A stretch of DNA of 64,000 bases from UBA7672 sp040398465. Its GTDB lineage: Bacteria; Pseudomonadota; Alphaproteobacteria; Caulobacterales; Hyphomonadaceae. This document shows positions 33,407-43,380 of this stretch, in pieces (position 1 is the first letter of the stretch; every line of letters begins with the position of its first letter). The stretch covers positions 18,649 to 82,648 of the forward strand of contig JBBAUA010000009.1 of the NCBI GenBank assembly GCA_040398465.1, in the 5' to 3' direction. The notes below the pieces were generated by a model. That model saw only the letters and a program-made list of their open reading frames with translations. It had not been told where the DNA came from and did no database searches. Made by a program: the position numbers and the translations under genes.

Positions 33407-34258
33407 ATGAAATCTCAAGCAGCGCCAACATCCTGGCTCAGGCCGGTGATCTGGACGGTGGCCTGTGCGGCTGCCGCGTTCACGCTTGTCGGCCTCGCGC
33501 CGCGGGCTGATGCGCAGGTGTTCAGCTCGACCCCCTATGTGGCGGGTCCGGATCCGGCCGTCGAACAGCTGCGGCTGCGGCTTGAGGCGCTCGAAGGCGA
33601 CCTGCGCAAGGCTGTGAGCCAGGCCGAGTCGCTGGGCGCCCAGCTCGGCGATGCACGCCGCGTCGCCGACCAGGCCGATGCCGGACGCCGGCGCGCCGAG
33701 GCCGAATTGCAGCTCCTCAAGGACCGGGTCGAGACGCTGGAGGAAATCGTCAACGGCGAGGCGCAGCCGGGCAGATCCACATCCGGCAGCCTCAGGGCGC
33801 CGGGCGCAGCATCGCCGAACCAGCTTGCAGCGGCGCCGGCGCCTGCCGCGATCGACACGGCTGCCTTGCCGCAGGACGAGGAGGGGCTGTTCACAGAATC
33901 CCACGCCATGCTGATCGGCGGCAACTTTCCCGGCGCCGAGGAGGCGTTCGGCCTGCTGCTGACAAAGTATCCGAAGGGCAAGAAGGCGTCTGACGCCCAG
34001 TACTATCTGGGCGAGTCCCTGCTCTACCAGGACAATTATCCGGAGGCGGCTGCTGCTTATGGCAAGCTGATCAAGGAGTACCCGACGTCCGCGAATGCGC
34101 CGACCGGCCTGGTGAAGCTGGCGCGGGCGATGCGGTTGATGGACAAGACCACGGAGGCGTGCCGGACGCTGGACCTGATGAGCAAGCAGTTCCCGAAGGC
34201 GTCCGCCGTCGCCAAGCAGATGGCGGCGCAGGAGCGTCAATACGCCAAGTGCGTGTGA
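33407..34258 (+). CDS. cpoB: cell division coordinator CpoB (YbgF-like)
   Basis: 283 residues from ATG 33407, selected because it gives a typical signal peptide ending RADAQ; an in-frame ATG at 33320 with AGGAC upstream is the alternative. An N-terminal coiled coil (VEQLRLRLEALEGDLRKAVSQAESLGAQL) is followed by an Ala/Pro linker and three TPR-like units (HAMLIGGNFPGAEEAFGLLLTKYPKGKKASDAQYYLGESLLY and on). It coordinates peptidoglycan synthesis with Tol-Pal constriction in the periplasm. Confidence 0.93.
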   Translation: MKSQAAPTSWLRPVIWTVACAAAAFTLVGLAPRADAQVFSSTPYVAGPDPAVEQLRLRLEALEGDLRKAVSQAESLGAQLGDARRVADQADAGRRRAEAELQLLKDRVETLEEIVNGEAQPGRSTSGSLRAPGAASPNQLAAAPAPAAIDTAALPQDEEGLFTESHAMLIGGNFPGAEEAFGLLLTKYPKGKKASDAQYYLGESLLYQDNYPEAAAAYGKLIKEYPTSANAPTGLVKLARAMRLMDKTTEACRTLDLMSKQFPKASAVAKQMAAQERQYAKCV

Positions 34259-34356
34259 CGCGGATCCCGTCCTGAGCCCGGCGCGGCAACACGGCAGTTC
34301 TTGATTTGGATGTCCGGGGCTATGCCGAAGCAAATCCTGATTCGGGGAGACATGAC

Positions 34357-34860
34357 GTGCGCCTGATCCGAATCCTCCCGGCAACGTTGGCGGCTGCGAC
34401 GCTTGTTGCAGGCGTCGCCCTTGCACAGCCGCCATCGGCCGAGCGCGTGCGCAGCGGCATCTTCGATGCGTCCGATCCCGCCGGCATGGCGCGCTTCATG
34501 GAGCGCACGGGCTATCGCGTCGAATTACGCGCGGACACGCGCGGCGATCCCGTGATTGCCGGGCGGTTCTCGACGTCGGAATACCTGATCCAGTTCTACG
34601 AATGCGAGGGCGGCCAGTACTGCAACTCGGTACAGTTCGTGTCGCAAGCTGCGCGGCCGGCGACACTGACGCCGGAGGCAGTGAACGCCTTCAACATCCG
34701 CTGGCGCTATGTGCGCATCACCTATGACGCGACGCAGGTGAAGCTGGTGATGGACCTGAACCTCGATGCAGGCGTGACCGGCGACAATCTCGAGGACACG
34801 CTCGACATCTGGCGTCAGCTGGTCGAAATCTACGAGCGTGAAATCCTCAACAAAAAGTAG
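34357..34860 (+). CDS. exported YbjN-domain protein
   Basis: 167 residues from GTG 34357 (GGGGAG upstream; the nearby ATG 34352 is out of frame). Signal peptide RLIRILPATLAAATLVAGVALAQ, then a YbjN-like fold, related to type-III-secretion-chaperone-like proteins: FMERTGYRVELRADTRGDPVIAGRFSTSEYLIQFYEC, FNIRWRYVRITYDATQVKLVMDLNLDAGVTGDNLEDTLDIW. A Cys pair (YEC, YC) may form a disulfide. It overlaps the tilS start by 23 bp, indicating an operon with the tol genes and tilS. Confidence 0.75.
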   Translation: MRLIRILPATLAAATLVAGVALAQPPSAERVRSGIFDASDPAGMARFMERTGYRVELRADTRGDPVIAGRFSTSEYLIQFYECEGGQYCNSVQFVSQAARPATLTPEAVNAFNIRWRYVRITYDATQVKLVMDLNLDAGVTGDNLEDTLDIWRQLVEIYEREILNKK

Positions 34861-35974
34861 CCGGGCAGGACTTTCGCCGCTGGCGCAGCGAGCGATCGCG
34901 GCGCTCGGATGCCTTGTTCCTGCAGGCTCCAGCGTGGGCGTCGCTGTTTCGGGCGGCTCCGACTCCATGGCGCTTCTGATGTTGGCGGCGGCGTACCGCG
35001 ACGCGGCGGGCTTCTCGCTACGCGCAATCACGATCGATCATGGCTTGCGCCCGGAAGCAAAGGATGAGTCGCGTCTCGTGGGGCGCTTCTGCGAGACGCT
35101 TGGAGTCCAGCACGATGTGGTTCGTTGGGAACGCGTGGCGACCAATGCGCTGGGTCAGCCAGTCAGCCAGGAAGAAGCGCGGCGGGCGCGGCATGCCTTG
35201 CTAGCCGGCTGGGCGAGGCGGCTTGGCGTTGCTCAGATCGCGCTCGGCCACACGCGCGACGACAGGCTGGAAACTTTCCTGATGCGCGCGCGGCAGGGGT
35301 CGGGGTGGCACGGGCTGGCGGGGCCGATGCCGAACAGCGTCTCGCCGGTCTGGCCGGAAGGGCGGCTGATGCCGCTGATCCGTCCGCTGCTTGCTTTCGG
35401 GCGGGACGAACTTCGCGAAGAACTGACGTCGCGCGGCGTTGGCTGGGTGGACGACCCTTCGAACGACGCGACGCGGTTCGAGCGCGTGCGGATGCGCAAG
35501 CTGCTGGCGAGGATGAGCCCAACGGCGCGCGCGCAGACGCTGAACGTGATGGACGGGCTGATGCGGCTGAGGGCGTCGGTCGCGAGCGAGGCGTTGTCGT
35601 TGTTCGGGCGATCGCTGGCGAGCGGCCCTTCCGGCGACATGGGCATCGCACTGGAGACACGGGCGACGACAGGCGCGGAAGCTTGGACCCGGTTCATCGA
35701 GGCCATGGTGATGGCGGCGGGCGGGGGCGAGCGCGCGGCGCGGCGCGATGCGCTGGACAGGCTGCTGGGCCGGATCGCGGCGGACGACCCCCAGCTTGCG
35801 CGTGGCGTAACGCTGGCGGGGGCCAGGATTCGTGTTCGAAACGACGCGTTCCTGTGCTTCGGGCGGGCCCCGGCGCGCCGCGGCGCACGGGCGGCGGAAA
35901 GCGGCAAAGCCCCTGAATGGGACCGGGCGGAGGCGCTGTTGACCGTGCCCGATCTACGGGTTCTGGCGGTCTGA
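34838..35974 (+). CDS. tilS: tRNA(Ile)-lysidine synthetase
   Basis: 378 residues from GTG 34838. PP-loop motif VAVSGGSDSMALLML (~34-48), then AITIDHGLRPEAKDESRLV, LGHTRDDRLETFLMRARQGSGWHGLAGM-like region and WVDDPSNDATRFERVRMR. It modifies C34 of tRNA-Ile(CAU) to lysidine, an essential step. The short C-terminus fits alphaproteobacterial forms. It is followed by ftsH, a widely conserved neighbour. Confidence 0.94.
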   Translation: MKSSTKSSRAGLSPLAQRAIAALGCLVPAGSSVGVAVSGGSDSMALLMLAAAYRDAAGFSLRAITIDHGLRPEAKDESRLVGRFCETLGVQHDVVRWERVATNALGQPVSQEEARRARHALLAGWARRLGVAQIALGHTRDDRLETFLMRARQGSGWHGLAGPMPNSVSPVWPEGRLMPLIRPLLAFGRDELREELTSRGVGWVDDPSNDATRFERVRMRKLLARMSPTARAQTLNVMDGLMRLRASVASEALSLFGRSLASGPSGDMGIALETRATTGAEAWTRFIEAMVMAAGGGERAARRDALDRLLGRIAADDPQLARGVTLAGARIRVRNDAFLCFGRAPARRGARAAESGKAPEWDRAEALLTVPDLRVLAV

Positions 35975-36105
35975 GCCGGTCCTGGCGGAAAATCATGCAA
36001 AAAGACGCAGGTTTGTGACGTTGGCTTAACCGATATGCACTCGTTTTCCGACAATATGCCCCCTATCTTCGGGTATCCGTATCCCCGCACGAAAAGGCTG
36101 TGCGA

Positions 36106-38010
<1,905 letters not shown>

Positions 38011-38036
38011 TCGGCAAGACGCTGCTAACTGACCAG

Positions 38037-38070
38037 AAGCGGCGGCGCGAAGGCGTCGCCGCTTTTATTT
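38037..38070 (+). terminator. intrinsic terminator after ftsH
   Basis: AAGCGGCG-G-CG / CG-T-CGCCGCTT stem with loop CGAAGG, followed by TTTATTT. It marks the end of the ybgC-tol-pal-tilS-ftsH gene string. Confidence 0.85.
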
Positions 38071-38169
38071 CTTGGCGCGCTTAACGCGCCAGGTGTCTGA
38101 TTTAATCGTTGCGTTGGGCGTTTCGTTTACGCGTGATGGCTAATCTCCGGGACGTTCGGAGTCACGCCC

Positions 38170-39015
38170 ATGATGCGCACGCTTTTCGTTGCTTCCCTTT
38201 TCGTCGGCGCCGGCGCCGCGCTTTCACCCGCCGCAGTCGCTCAGAACTCCGACTGGAGCGGCCCATATCTTGGCGTCGGCTTCGGCTATTCGTTCAAGTC
38301 GGACGACGAGATCGTGGTGTTCGACACCGACCGCGACGGCGTGTTCGACGACACGGTGCGCACGAGCGGCGGCGCCAACGCATTCTCGCCCGGCTTCTGC
38401 AACGGCGCAGCCATGGGGCCTACCGCGGCGGCTGGATGCCGCACCGGCGATGGCAGCATCAAGCTGTCGGTGCGCGCGGGCTACGACCTGCAGTTTGGTA
38501 ACTGGGTTGTCGGCGCAGTGGCGGACTATGGTGCGGTGAACCTTGGCGACGACGTCACAGCGTTCTCGTCGACGCCTGCGTCGTCCTATACGTTTACGCG
38601 CGATCTCAATGCACTGACATCGTTGCGTGCGCGCGGCGGATGGGCCGGCAAGGCCGGGCTCTTGTATGCAACCGCAGGTATGGCGTGGGGCGACATGGAC
38701 CAGTCGTTCACCACCACCAACACGGTGAACACCTTCACGCCGTCGGAAGACAGCGAGATCGACGGCTACCAGATCGGGCTCGGCTATGAGGTGAAGCTGG
38801 GCGACGTCTGGCTGGTTGGATCCGGCTGGTCGATGGGACTCGAGTACATCTGGACGGAACTTGATGACGGCGATTATCCGGTTTCAGCCGGCCCCGGCTC
38901 GGCGACGGCGGGCAACCCATTCATCATCGTCGATCCGACCGGGACCGACATGAAGCGCACCAAGGACCTGTTCGAGTACAGCACAGTGGGCCTCACGCTG
39001 AACTGGCGGCCGTAG
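38170..39015 (+). CDS. outer-membrane beta-barrel protein with an acidic DxDxDG loop
   Basis: 281 residues. Signal peptide MMRTLFVASLFVGAGAALSPAAVAQ; the mature protein begins DWSGPYLGVGFGYSF, the typical first strand of the OmpA/opacity-type small porin-like fold, and ends in alternating strands STVGLTLNWRP with the terminal aromatic/basic signature. The first external loop contains FDTDRDGVFDDTV, an EF-hand/TSP3-like calcium-binding sequence, and later GFCNGAAM...AAGCRTG supplies two Cys. Probably a small outer-membrane protein; role unknown. Confidence 0.8.
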   Translation: MMRTLFVASLFVGAGAALSPAAVAQNSDWSGPYLGVGFGYSFKSDDEIVVFDTDRDGVFDDTVRTSGGANAFSPGFCNGAAMGPTAAAGCRTGDGSIKLSVRAGYDLQFGNWVVGAVADYGAVNLGDDVTAFSSTPASSYTFTRDLNALTSLRARGGWAGKAGLLYATAGMAWGDMDQSFTTTNTVNTFTPSEDSEIDGYQIGLGYEVKLGDVWLVGSGWSMGLEYIWTELDDGDYPVSAGPGSATAGNPFIIVDPTGTDMKRTKDLFEYSTVGLTLNWRP

Positions 39016-39196
39016 TCCGCGTCGAAGGCGGGGATTTCTGTTGTCGGCGGCCCACGTAGGCCACCGATGTCTTTTTCCGCCCGCGTGAGTTTCAGTGATC
39101 CGCTGAGCGAATGACCCGCAGGGACTATGTGCCGGAGGTGTCGGGGGACTGACGCTGACCCAGAGCCCGTAGATTGTTTGTTTTCGGTATGACACG

Positions 39197-39227
39197 CGGC
39201 GGCCCGACTGGGCCGCCGTTTGTTTTT
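39197..39227 (+). terminator. intrinsic terminator downstream of the barrel gene
   Basis: CGGCGGCCC-GACT-GGGCCGCCG followed by TTTGTTTTTT. It lies ~180 bp after the barrel stop; the intervening bases 39016-39196 contain no convincing gene. Confidence 0.85.
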
Positions 39228-39231
39228 TGGC

Positions 39232-40236
39232 TCAAGCGACCTTCACCATCCGCTTGCCGACATTGTCGCCGGCGAGCAGGCCGATCAGAGCGTTGGGCAG
39301 GTTGTCGAAGCCGTCGATGATGTCCTCGCGGACTTTCAGCTGGCCGGAGGCGACCCAGCCTGAGAGCTCAGCCAGCGCCTTTGCATTCTGCTCCTCGAAA
39401 TCCATCACGATGAAGCCGCGCATGGTGAGGCGCTTGGTGACGATCAAGCCGGGCACGCCGCGGGGGCCATGCGCCTGCGGGCTGTCGTATTGCGAGACTG
39501 CGCCGCAGCACGCGATGCGGCCATTGTTGTTCATGTTGAAGAGGCAGGCTTCGAGAACGTTGCCGCCGACATTGTCGAAATAGACGTCGATGCCCTGGGG
39601 CACGGCGGCGCGCATCGCTTTCGAAAAGCTTTCGGCCTTGTAGTCGACGGCGGCGTCGAAGCCGAGTTCGCGCGTCAGCAGCTCGCACTTGGCCGCCCCT
39701 CCCGCGATGCCCACCGTACGGCAACCCTTGATCTTCGCGATCTGCCCGACGATCGAGCCGACTGATCCGGCGGCGGCGGAGACGACGACCGTCTCGCCTG
39801 CTTTCGGCTGTCCGCATTCGAGCAGACCGAAATAGGCGGTGAGACCAGCAACGCCATAGATGCTCATGAGATAGGTGATCGGCTCGCCCGCCGGCGCCTT
39901 GCCGAGCTTCGTGACGTGCTTGCCCTTGAGCACGGCGTAGTCCTGCCAGCCCGTGTCGCCCCAGACGAGGTCGCCAGCGGCGAAACCCGGAGCCTTGCTT
40001 TCGATCACCTCGGCCATGCCGCCGCCGGCCATCACATCGCCGGCCTTGATGGCGGCGCGGTAGGTCGCGCCCCACATCCACGCGCGGTTGGCGGCGTCGA
40101 GGGAGATGTAGCGCGTGCGCACCAGCACCTCGCCATCGCCCGGGCTCGGAATGACGCTTTCCGCGGCCTTGAAGACGTCGGGGGTGAGCTTTCCGGTGGG
40201 CAGGTGGTCGATCACGAACTGTCTGTTTGCGGGCAT
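39232..40236 (-). CDS. NADP-dependent oxidoreductase of the CurA/leukotriene-B4-dehydrogenase type
   Basis: 334 residues from ATG 40236. Zinc-free medium-chain dehydrogenase: N-terminal GDGEVLVRTRYISLDAANRAWM, then VSAAAGSVGSIVGQIAKIKGCRTVGIAGGAAKCELL (nucleotide-binding motif AxxGxxG), GIDVYFDNVGGNVLEACL and MRGFIVMDF, all conserved in YncB/CurA-like enal/enone reductases. Predicted cytoplasmic reductase of alpha,beta-unsaturated ketones or aldehydes. Confidence 0.9.
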   Translation of the reverse strand: MPANRQFVIDHLPTGKLTPDVFKAAESVIPSPGDGEVLVRTRYISLDAANRAWMWGATYRAAIKAGDVMAGGGMAEVIESKAPGFAAGDLVWGDTGWQDYAVLKGKHVTKLGKAPAGEPITYLMSIYGVAGLTAYFGLLECGQPKAGETVVVSAAAGSVGSIVGQIAKIKGCRTVGIAGGAAKCELLTRELGFDAAVDYKAESFSKAMRAAVPQGIDVYFDNVGGNVLEACLFNMNNNGRIACCGAVSQYDSPQAHGPRGVPGLIVTKRLTMRGFIVMDFEEQNAKALAELSGWVASGQLKVREDIIDGFDNLPNALIGLLAGDNVGKRMVKVA

Positions 40237-40340
40237 TGACGCTTCCCTCGGATGTCTGCTGCGCAGGCTCGCCAGCCCACGCTCTGGCCTGATAGTCTGC
40301 GCTTCCACAAGAGACGCAACAGGATTCGCGGGAGCATCGC

Positions 40341-40967
40341 ATGGGACGCTGGATGAAGGCCACGCTTGCCGCCACGGCTATGGCGCTGACGGGCGGGCCA
40401 GCCCTGGCGCAGTCCAACTGGAGCAAGCCGGCCGAGCCTTTCCACGTCATCGACAATGTCTGGTATGTGGGGACAGAGGGGTTGTCGGCTTTCCTGTTCA
40501 CGACGCCGGAGGGACACATCCTGCTCGANNNNNNNNNNNNNNNNNNNNNNNNNNNNNNNNNNNNNNNNNNNNNNNNNNNNNNNNNNNNNNNNNNNNNNNN
40601 NNNNNNNNNNNNNNNNNNNNNNNNNNNNTCGTGGGGCGCGACGCTGGGCGACCAGGGCAAGTGGTATGAGGCGATGGTGTTCTGCTCGGCGACGGTTGCG
40701 GCCAACCGCATTACGCCGCCCCTGCAGTATGAAGGCATTGTCGAGGACTACCGGAAGACCTTCACGAAGACGAAGGAGATGAAGGTCGACATCCCCCTCG
40801 CCCCGCATCCGGAATTCTTCCAGCTGCGCGAGAAGGCGGCGAAGGCTGCGGCGAACCGACAAGCCCTGAACCCCTTCATCGAGCCGGGCGCGTTCCTGGC
40901 GCTGATCACGAAACTCGAAGGCGATTTCGAGCGGACGCTCAAGGAGCGGTCGGCGCCGAAGCAGTAG
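40341..40967 (+). CDS. subclass B3-like metallo-beta-lactamase-fold protein, interrupted by assembly gap
   Basis: N-terminal part (62 residues before the gap): signal peptide ATLAATAMALTGGPALAQ and the B3-type start NWSKPAEPFHVIDNVWYVGTEGLSAFLFTTPEGHILL. After the gap: SWGATLGDQGKWYEAMVFCSATVAANR, then DIPLAPHPEFFQLREKAAKAAA and NPFIEPGAFLALI, matching the family C-terminus including the late zinc-ligand His (APHPEFF). The zinc motif HxHxDH must lie in the gap; the family size suggests roughly 100 residues are missing, more than the 100 N. Periplasmic hydrolase; beta-lactam activity not proven. Confidence 0.82.
   Translation: MGRWMKATLAATAMALTGGPALAQSNWSKPAEPFHVIDNVWYVGTEGLSAFLFTTPEGHILLXXXXXXXXXXXXXXXXXXXXXXXXXXXXXXXXXXSWGATLGDQGKWYEAMVFCSATVAANRITPPLQYEGIVEDYRKTFTKTKEMKVDIPLAPHPEFFQLREKAAKAAANRQALNPFIEPGAFLALITKLEGDFERTLKERSAPKQ
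40529..40628. other. assembly gap (100 N) within the metallo-beta-lactamase gene
   Basis: Exactly 100 N; the flanks do not overlap. The frame happens to stay open across it, but the family core with the metal ligands is absent, so the true gap is probably several hundred bases. Confidence 0.9.
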
Positions 40968-40976
40968 CGCCTTGTC

Positions 40977-41618
40977 CTAGTTGCGCGGCGCAGGCGGCGG
41001 GAGCGCGCCGCCTTCTGCGAGGATCTTCATGTTGCCGAGGGCGCGGTTGAACGCGGTGCGGCGGCGCTCGACGTCTGCGGCCTTGGCAGCATCGTCGCCT
41101 GCGACGAGCGAAAGATCGTAGACCAGCGTGTAGAGCAGCTTCGTCGTCTTCGCGTCGATCGCGCGGGCTTCGAGATTGCCATGGTAGAGATTGTAGGGGC
41201 GGCCTTCGCGCACCGGCTGGGTGTAGGCGTAGGAGTATTCGGTCTTCGCGACGAGGATTTCGGCGCCGACCGTGCGCACGGCGCCGACTTCGCCATCCTT
41301 GCCGGAGGTGATCTCGCAGCCCGTCGCGATCTGGAACCATTCGGCGATGTCGCAATACTTGCCGATGCGGGCCCAGACATCCTTCACCGGCTTGTTGACC
41401 GTGATCTCCATCGGGATGGTGACGTAGGTCGGGTTCGCGACCTGCAGCGGCGCGGGACCGGTGGGGGCAGCAACTGGCGCTGGGGCGGGCGCAGGCGGGG
41501 CAGCAACGACGGGCGCGGCGCTCGCGACTGGCTCATCAATCGTGCGGGCGTGGACCATGATGCAGCCGGGCAGCAAGCCAGCCAGCATGAAAGCTGCGAT
41601 CGCGCGCGCGTGGATCAT
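40977..41618 (-). CDS. lipoprotein with SRPBCC (START-like) domain
   Basis: 213 residues. Signal ARAIAAFMLAGLLPGC (lipobox LPGC), Pro/Ala-rich tether to ~60, then an SRPBCC fold: IPMEITVNKPVKDVWARIGKYCDIAEWF, GAVRTVGAEILVAKTEYSYAYTQP, NLYHGNLEARAID. Such domains bind hydrophobic ligands. It converges on the metallo-beta-lactamase gene. Specific ligand unknown. Confidence 0.8.
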   Translation of the reverse strand: MIHARAIAAFMLAGLLPGCIMVHARTIDEPVASAAPVVAAPPAPAPAPVAAPTGPAPLQVANPTYVTIPMEITVNKPVKDVWARIGKYCDIAEWFQIATGCEITSGKDGEVGAVRTVGAEILVAKTEYSYAYTQPVREGRPYNLYHGNLEARAIDAKTTKLLYTLVYDLSLVAGDDAAKAADVERRRTAFNRALGNMKILAEGGALPPPAPRN

Positions 41619-41720
41619 TTCGTCCTCCCGGGGCCTGTTGTCGCGACAGCCATAGCCATGGGAGCTGACGCGTCAAGCAAGGGCTCGTGAGGCGTGCCTA
41701 CACGCGCGGCTCTGAACGAC

Positions 41721-41753
41721 ATGGCCCCGGATGCTTTTCCCATCCAGGGCCAT
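41721..41753 (-). other. stem-loop downstream of the TonB-receptor remnant
   Basis: ATGGCCC-x-GGATG-loop-CATCC-x-GGGCCAT, 12 paired bases, ~16 bp after the receptor stop on the minus strand. It lacks a T-run, so it may be a transcript-stabilising or Rho-assisted end. Confidence 0.5.
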
Positions 41754-41768
41754 GCAGTACGTTGCTTT

Positions 41769-42269
41769 CTAGAACGTCTTGCGGATACCGATCTCGTAGG
41801 TGCGGCCCAGCGCGTTCCCGATGAAGGGATCGTAGCTGTACTGCTGCACGGTGAATGGCGGATCCTCGTCGGTCAGGTTTTCGACCGAAAGACTGAGCAC
41901 GAAATCTTCGTCCCACGGCAGGGTGTACTGGTAGTACAGGTTCTGCGTGATGAAGTCGTCGATTTGCTCGTTCGCCGTGCCGAGGAAGCGGTCGTCCTTC
42001 ACGCCCTGGATGTAGCGTGTCACGTAGCGAATGTTGTGCTCGCCGATGTTATAGTTCAGCGAAGCATTGCCGCGCCACTCGGATACGAGGTCGCCATCAC
42101 GTGAGTAATTGGCGAAGCCGAGGCCGTCGACCGCCGGCGTAAGCACCGTACCGTTGAGCGAGAACGCATCGATCTCGTCGGACAGCACCTGAGTTGCAGT
42201 GAACTGGGCTGTTACATCGCCGCCGAGCGCCTCGAAAGCGCGGCTGGGCGCAGGAGGCCGACGCTCGGG
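41769..42269 (-). pseudogene. 3' remnant of a TonB-dependent receptor gene
   Basis: The frame, without a start codon in a sensible place, reads FEALGGDVTAQFTATQVLSDEIDAF, then PAVDGLGFANYSRDGDLVSEWRGNASLNYNIGEHNIRYVTRYIQG and ends LSVENLTDEDPPF and GRTYEIGIRKTF. This is the last ~165 residues of a TonB-dependent outer-membrane receptor barrel (terminal aromatic F included). Full receptors have 700-1000 residues. Upstream the frame runs straight into the end of ruvB, so plug and most strands are missing. Either a deletion remnant or a mis-join in assembly. Confidence 0.8.
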
Positions 42270-42271
42270 CG

Positions 42272-43312
42272 TCAGGGCGTGTCGCTGTCATCCTCGAACA
42301 GCGGTTGCTGGAAGCTCGCTGGCGCCTTGAGGCCGACGCGGTCCCAGGCTTTTGGCGTGGCGACGCGGCCGCGCGGGGTACGGGCGACGAAGCCCTGCTG
42401 CATGAGGTAGGGCTCGATCACTTCCTCGATGGCGTCGCGCGCTTCAGACAGCGCCGCGGCCAGCGTGTCTGCTCCAACCGGGCCGCCGCTGTAGGTTTTC
42501 ACCAGCGCCTGGAGGTAGCGGCGGTCGAGCGCGTCGAGGCCGTCCTCGTCGACTTCGAGCCGCGCCAGCGATTTTGCTGCGCCTGCGCGATCGATCCTGA
42601 CGCCATCTGCTTCGCAGAAGTCGCGGACCCGGCGCAGCAGGCGGATGGCAATGCGGGGCGTTCCGCGCGAGCGGCCGGCGATTTCCTCTGCGCCATCCTG
42701 CGTGATGTCGGCGCCGACCTTAAGCCCTGCCCGCCGGATGATCGAGCCGAGCTCTTCGCGTGTGTAGAACTCGAGGCGGATCGGGATGCCGAAGCGATCG
42801 CGCAAGGGCGTCGACAGGAGTCCCGCGCGGGTGGTGGCGCCAACCAGAGTGAAGGGCGGCAGGTCGATCTTCACCGAGCGTGCCGAGGGACCTTCGCCGA
42901 TGATGAGATCGAGCGTGTGATCCTCCATTGCGGGATAGAGGATTTCCTCAACGTGCGCCGGCAGGCGGTGGATCTCGTCGATGAAGAGCACATCGCGCGG
43001 CTCGAGATTGGTGAGCAGAGCCGCAAGGTCGCCCGCCTTGGCGATCACGGGGCCGGACGTGGCGCGGAAGCCGACGCCCATCTCGCGGGAGAGGATCTGC
43101 GCCAGTGTCGTCTTGCCAAGGCCAGGCGGGCCGGACAGCAGGACGTGGTCGAGCGCATCACCGCGATTGCGAGCGGCGGAGACGAAGACTTTCAGGTTGG
43201 CCTTGGCCGCCTGCTGGCCGGTGAAATCGTCAAAGGCGGTTGGCCGCAGGGCGCGGTCGACCGTCTCGCCGGGCTGGCGTTCGGGATTGGTGATTTCGGC
43301 GTCTCTGGCCAT
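42272..43312 (-). CDS. ruvB: Holliday junction branch-migration helicase RuvB
   Basis: 346 residues from ATG 43312 (AAGG upstream). LRPTAFDDFTGQQAAKANLKVFVSAARNR, Walker A LLSGPPGLGKTTLAQI, Walker B VLFIDEIHRL, sensor GATTRAGLLSTPLRDRFGI and the C-terminal winged helix IEPYLMQQGFVARTPRGRVAT. It drives branch migration with RuvA. Here it is ~3 kb from ruvA-ruvC, with an opposite-strand gene between, so the usual ruvCAB operon is broken. Confidence 0.96.
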   Translation of the reverse strand: MARDAEITNPERQPGETVDRALRPTAFDDFTGQQAAKANLKVFVSAARNRGDALDHVLLSGPPGLGKTTLAQILSREMGVGFRATSGPVIAKAGDLAALLTNLEPRDVLFIDEIHRLPAHVEEILYPAMEDHTLDLIIGEGPSARSVKIDLPPFTLVGATTRAGLLSTPLRDRFGIPIRLEFYTREELGSIIRRAGLKVGADITQDGAEEIAGRSRGTPRIAIRLLRRVRDFCEADGVRIDRAGAAKSLARLEVDEDGLDALDRRYLQALVKTYSGGPVGADTLAAALSEARDAIEEVIEPYLMQQGFVARTPRGRVATPKAWDRVGLKAPASFQQPLFEDDSDTP

Positions 43313-43380
43313 GTTTGCCTTCTGCACCAGTTCGGGGATGAATGGAACAGTTGCGGAACAACGGCCGGTTAAAGATGAAA

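Noticed and set aside
35975..36105. Possible heat-shock (RpoH) promoter upstream of ftsH
   Set aside because: CTT-like and CCCCTAT-like elements are present, but their spacing (~29 bp) does not fit; no promoter can be claimed.
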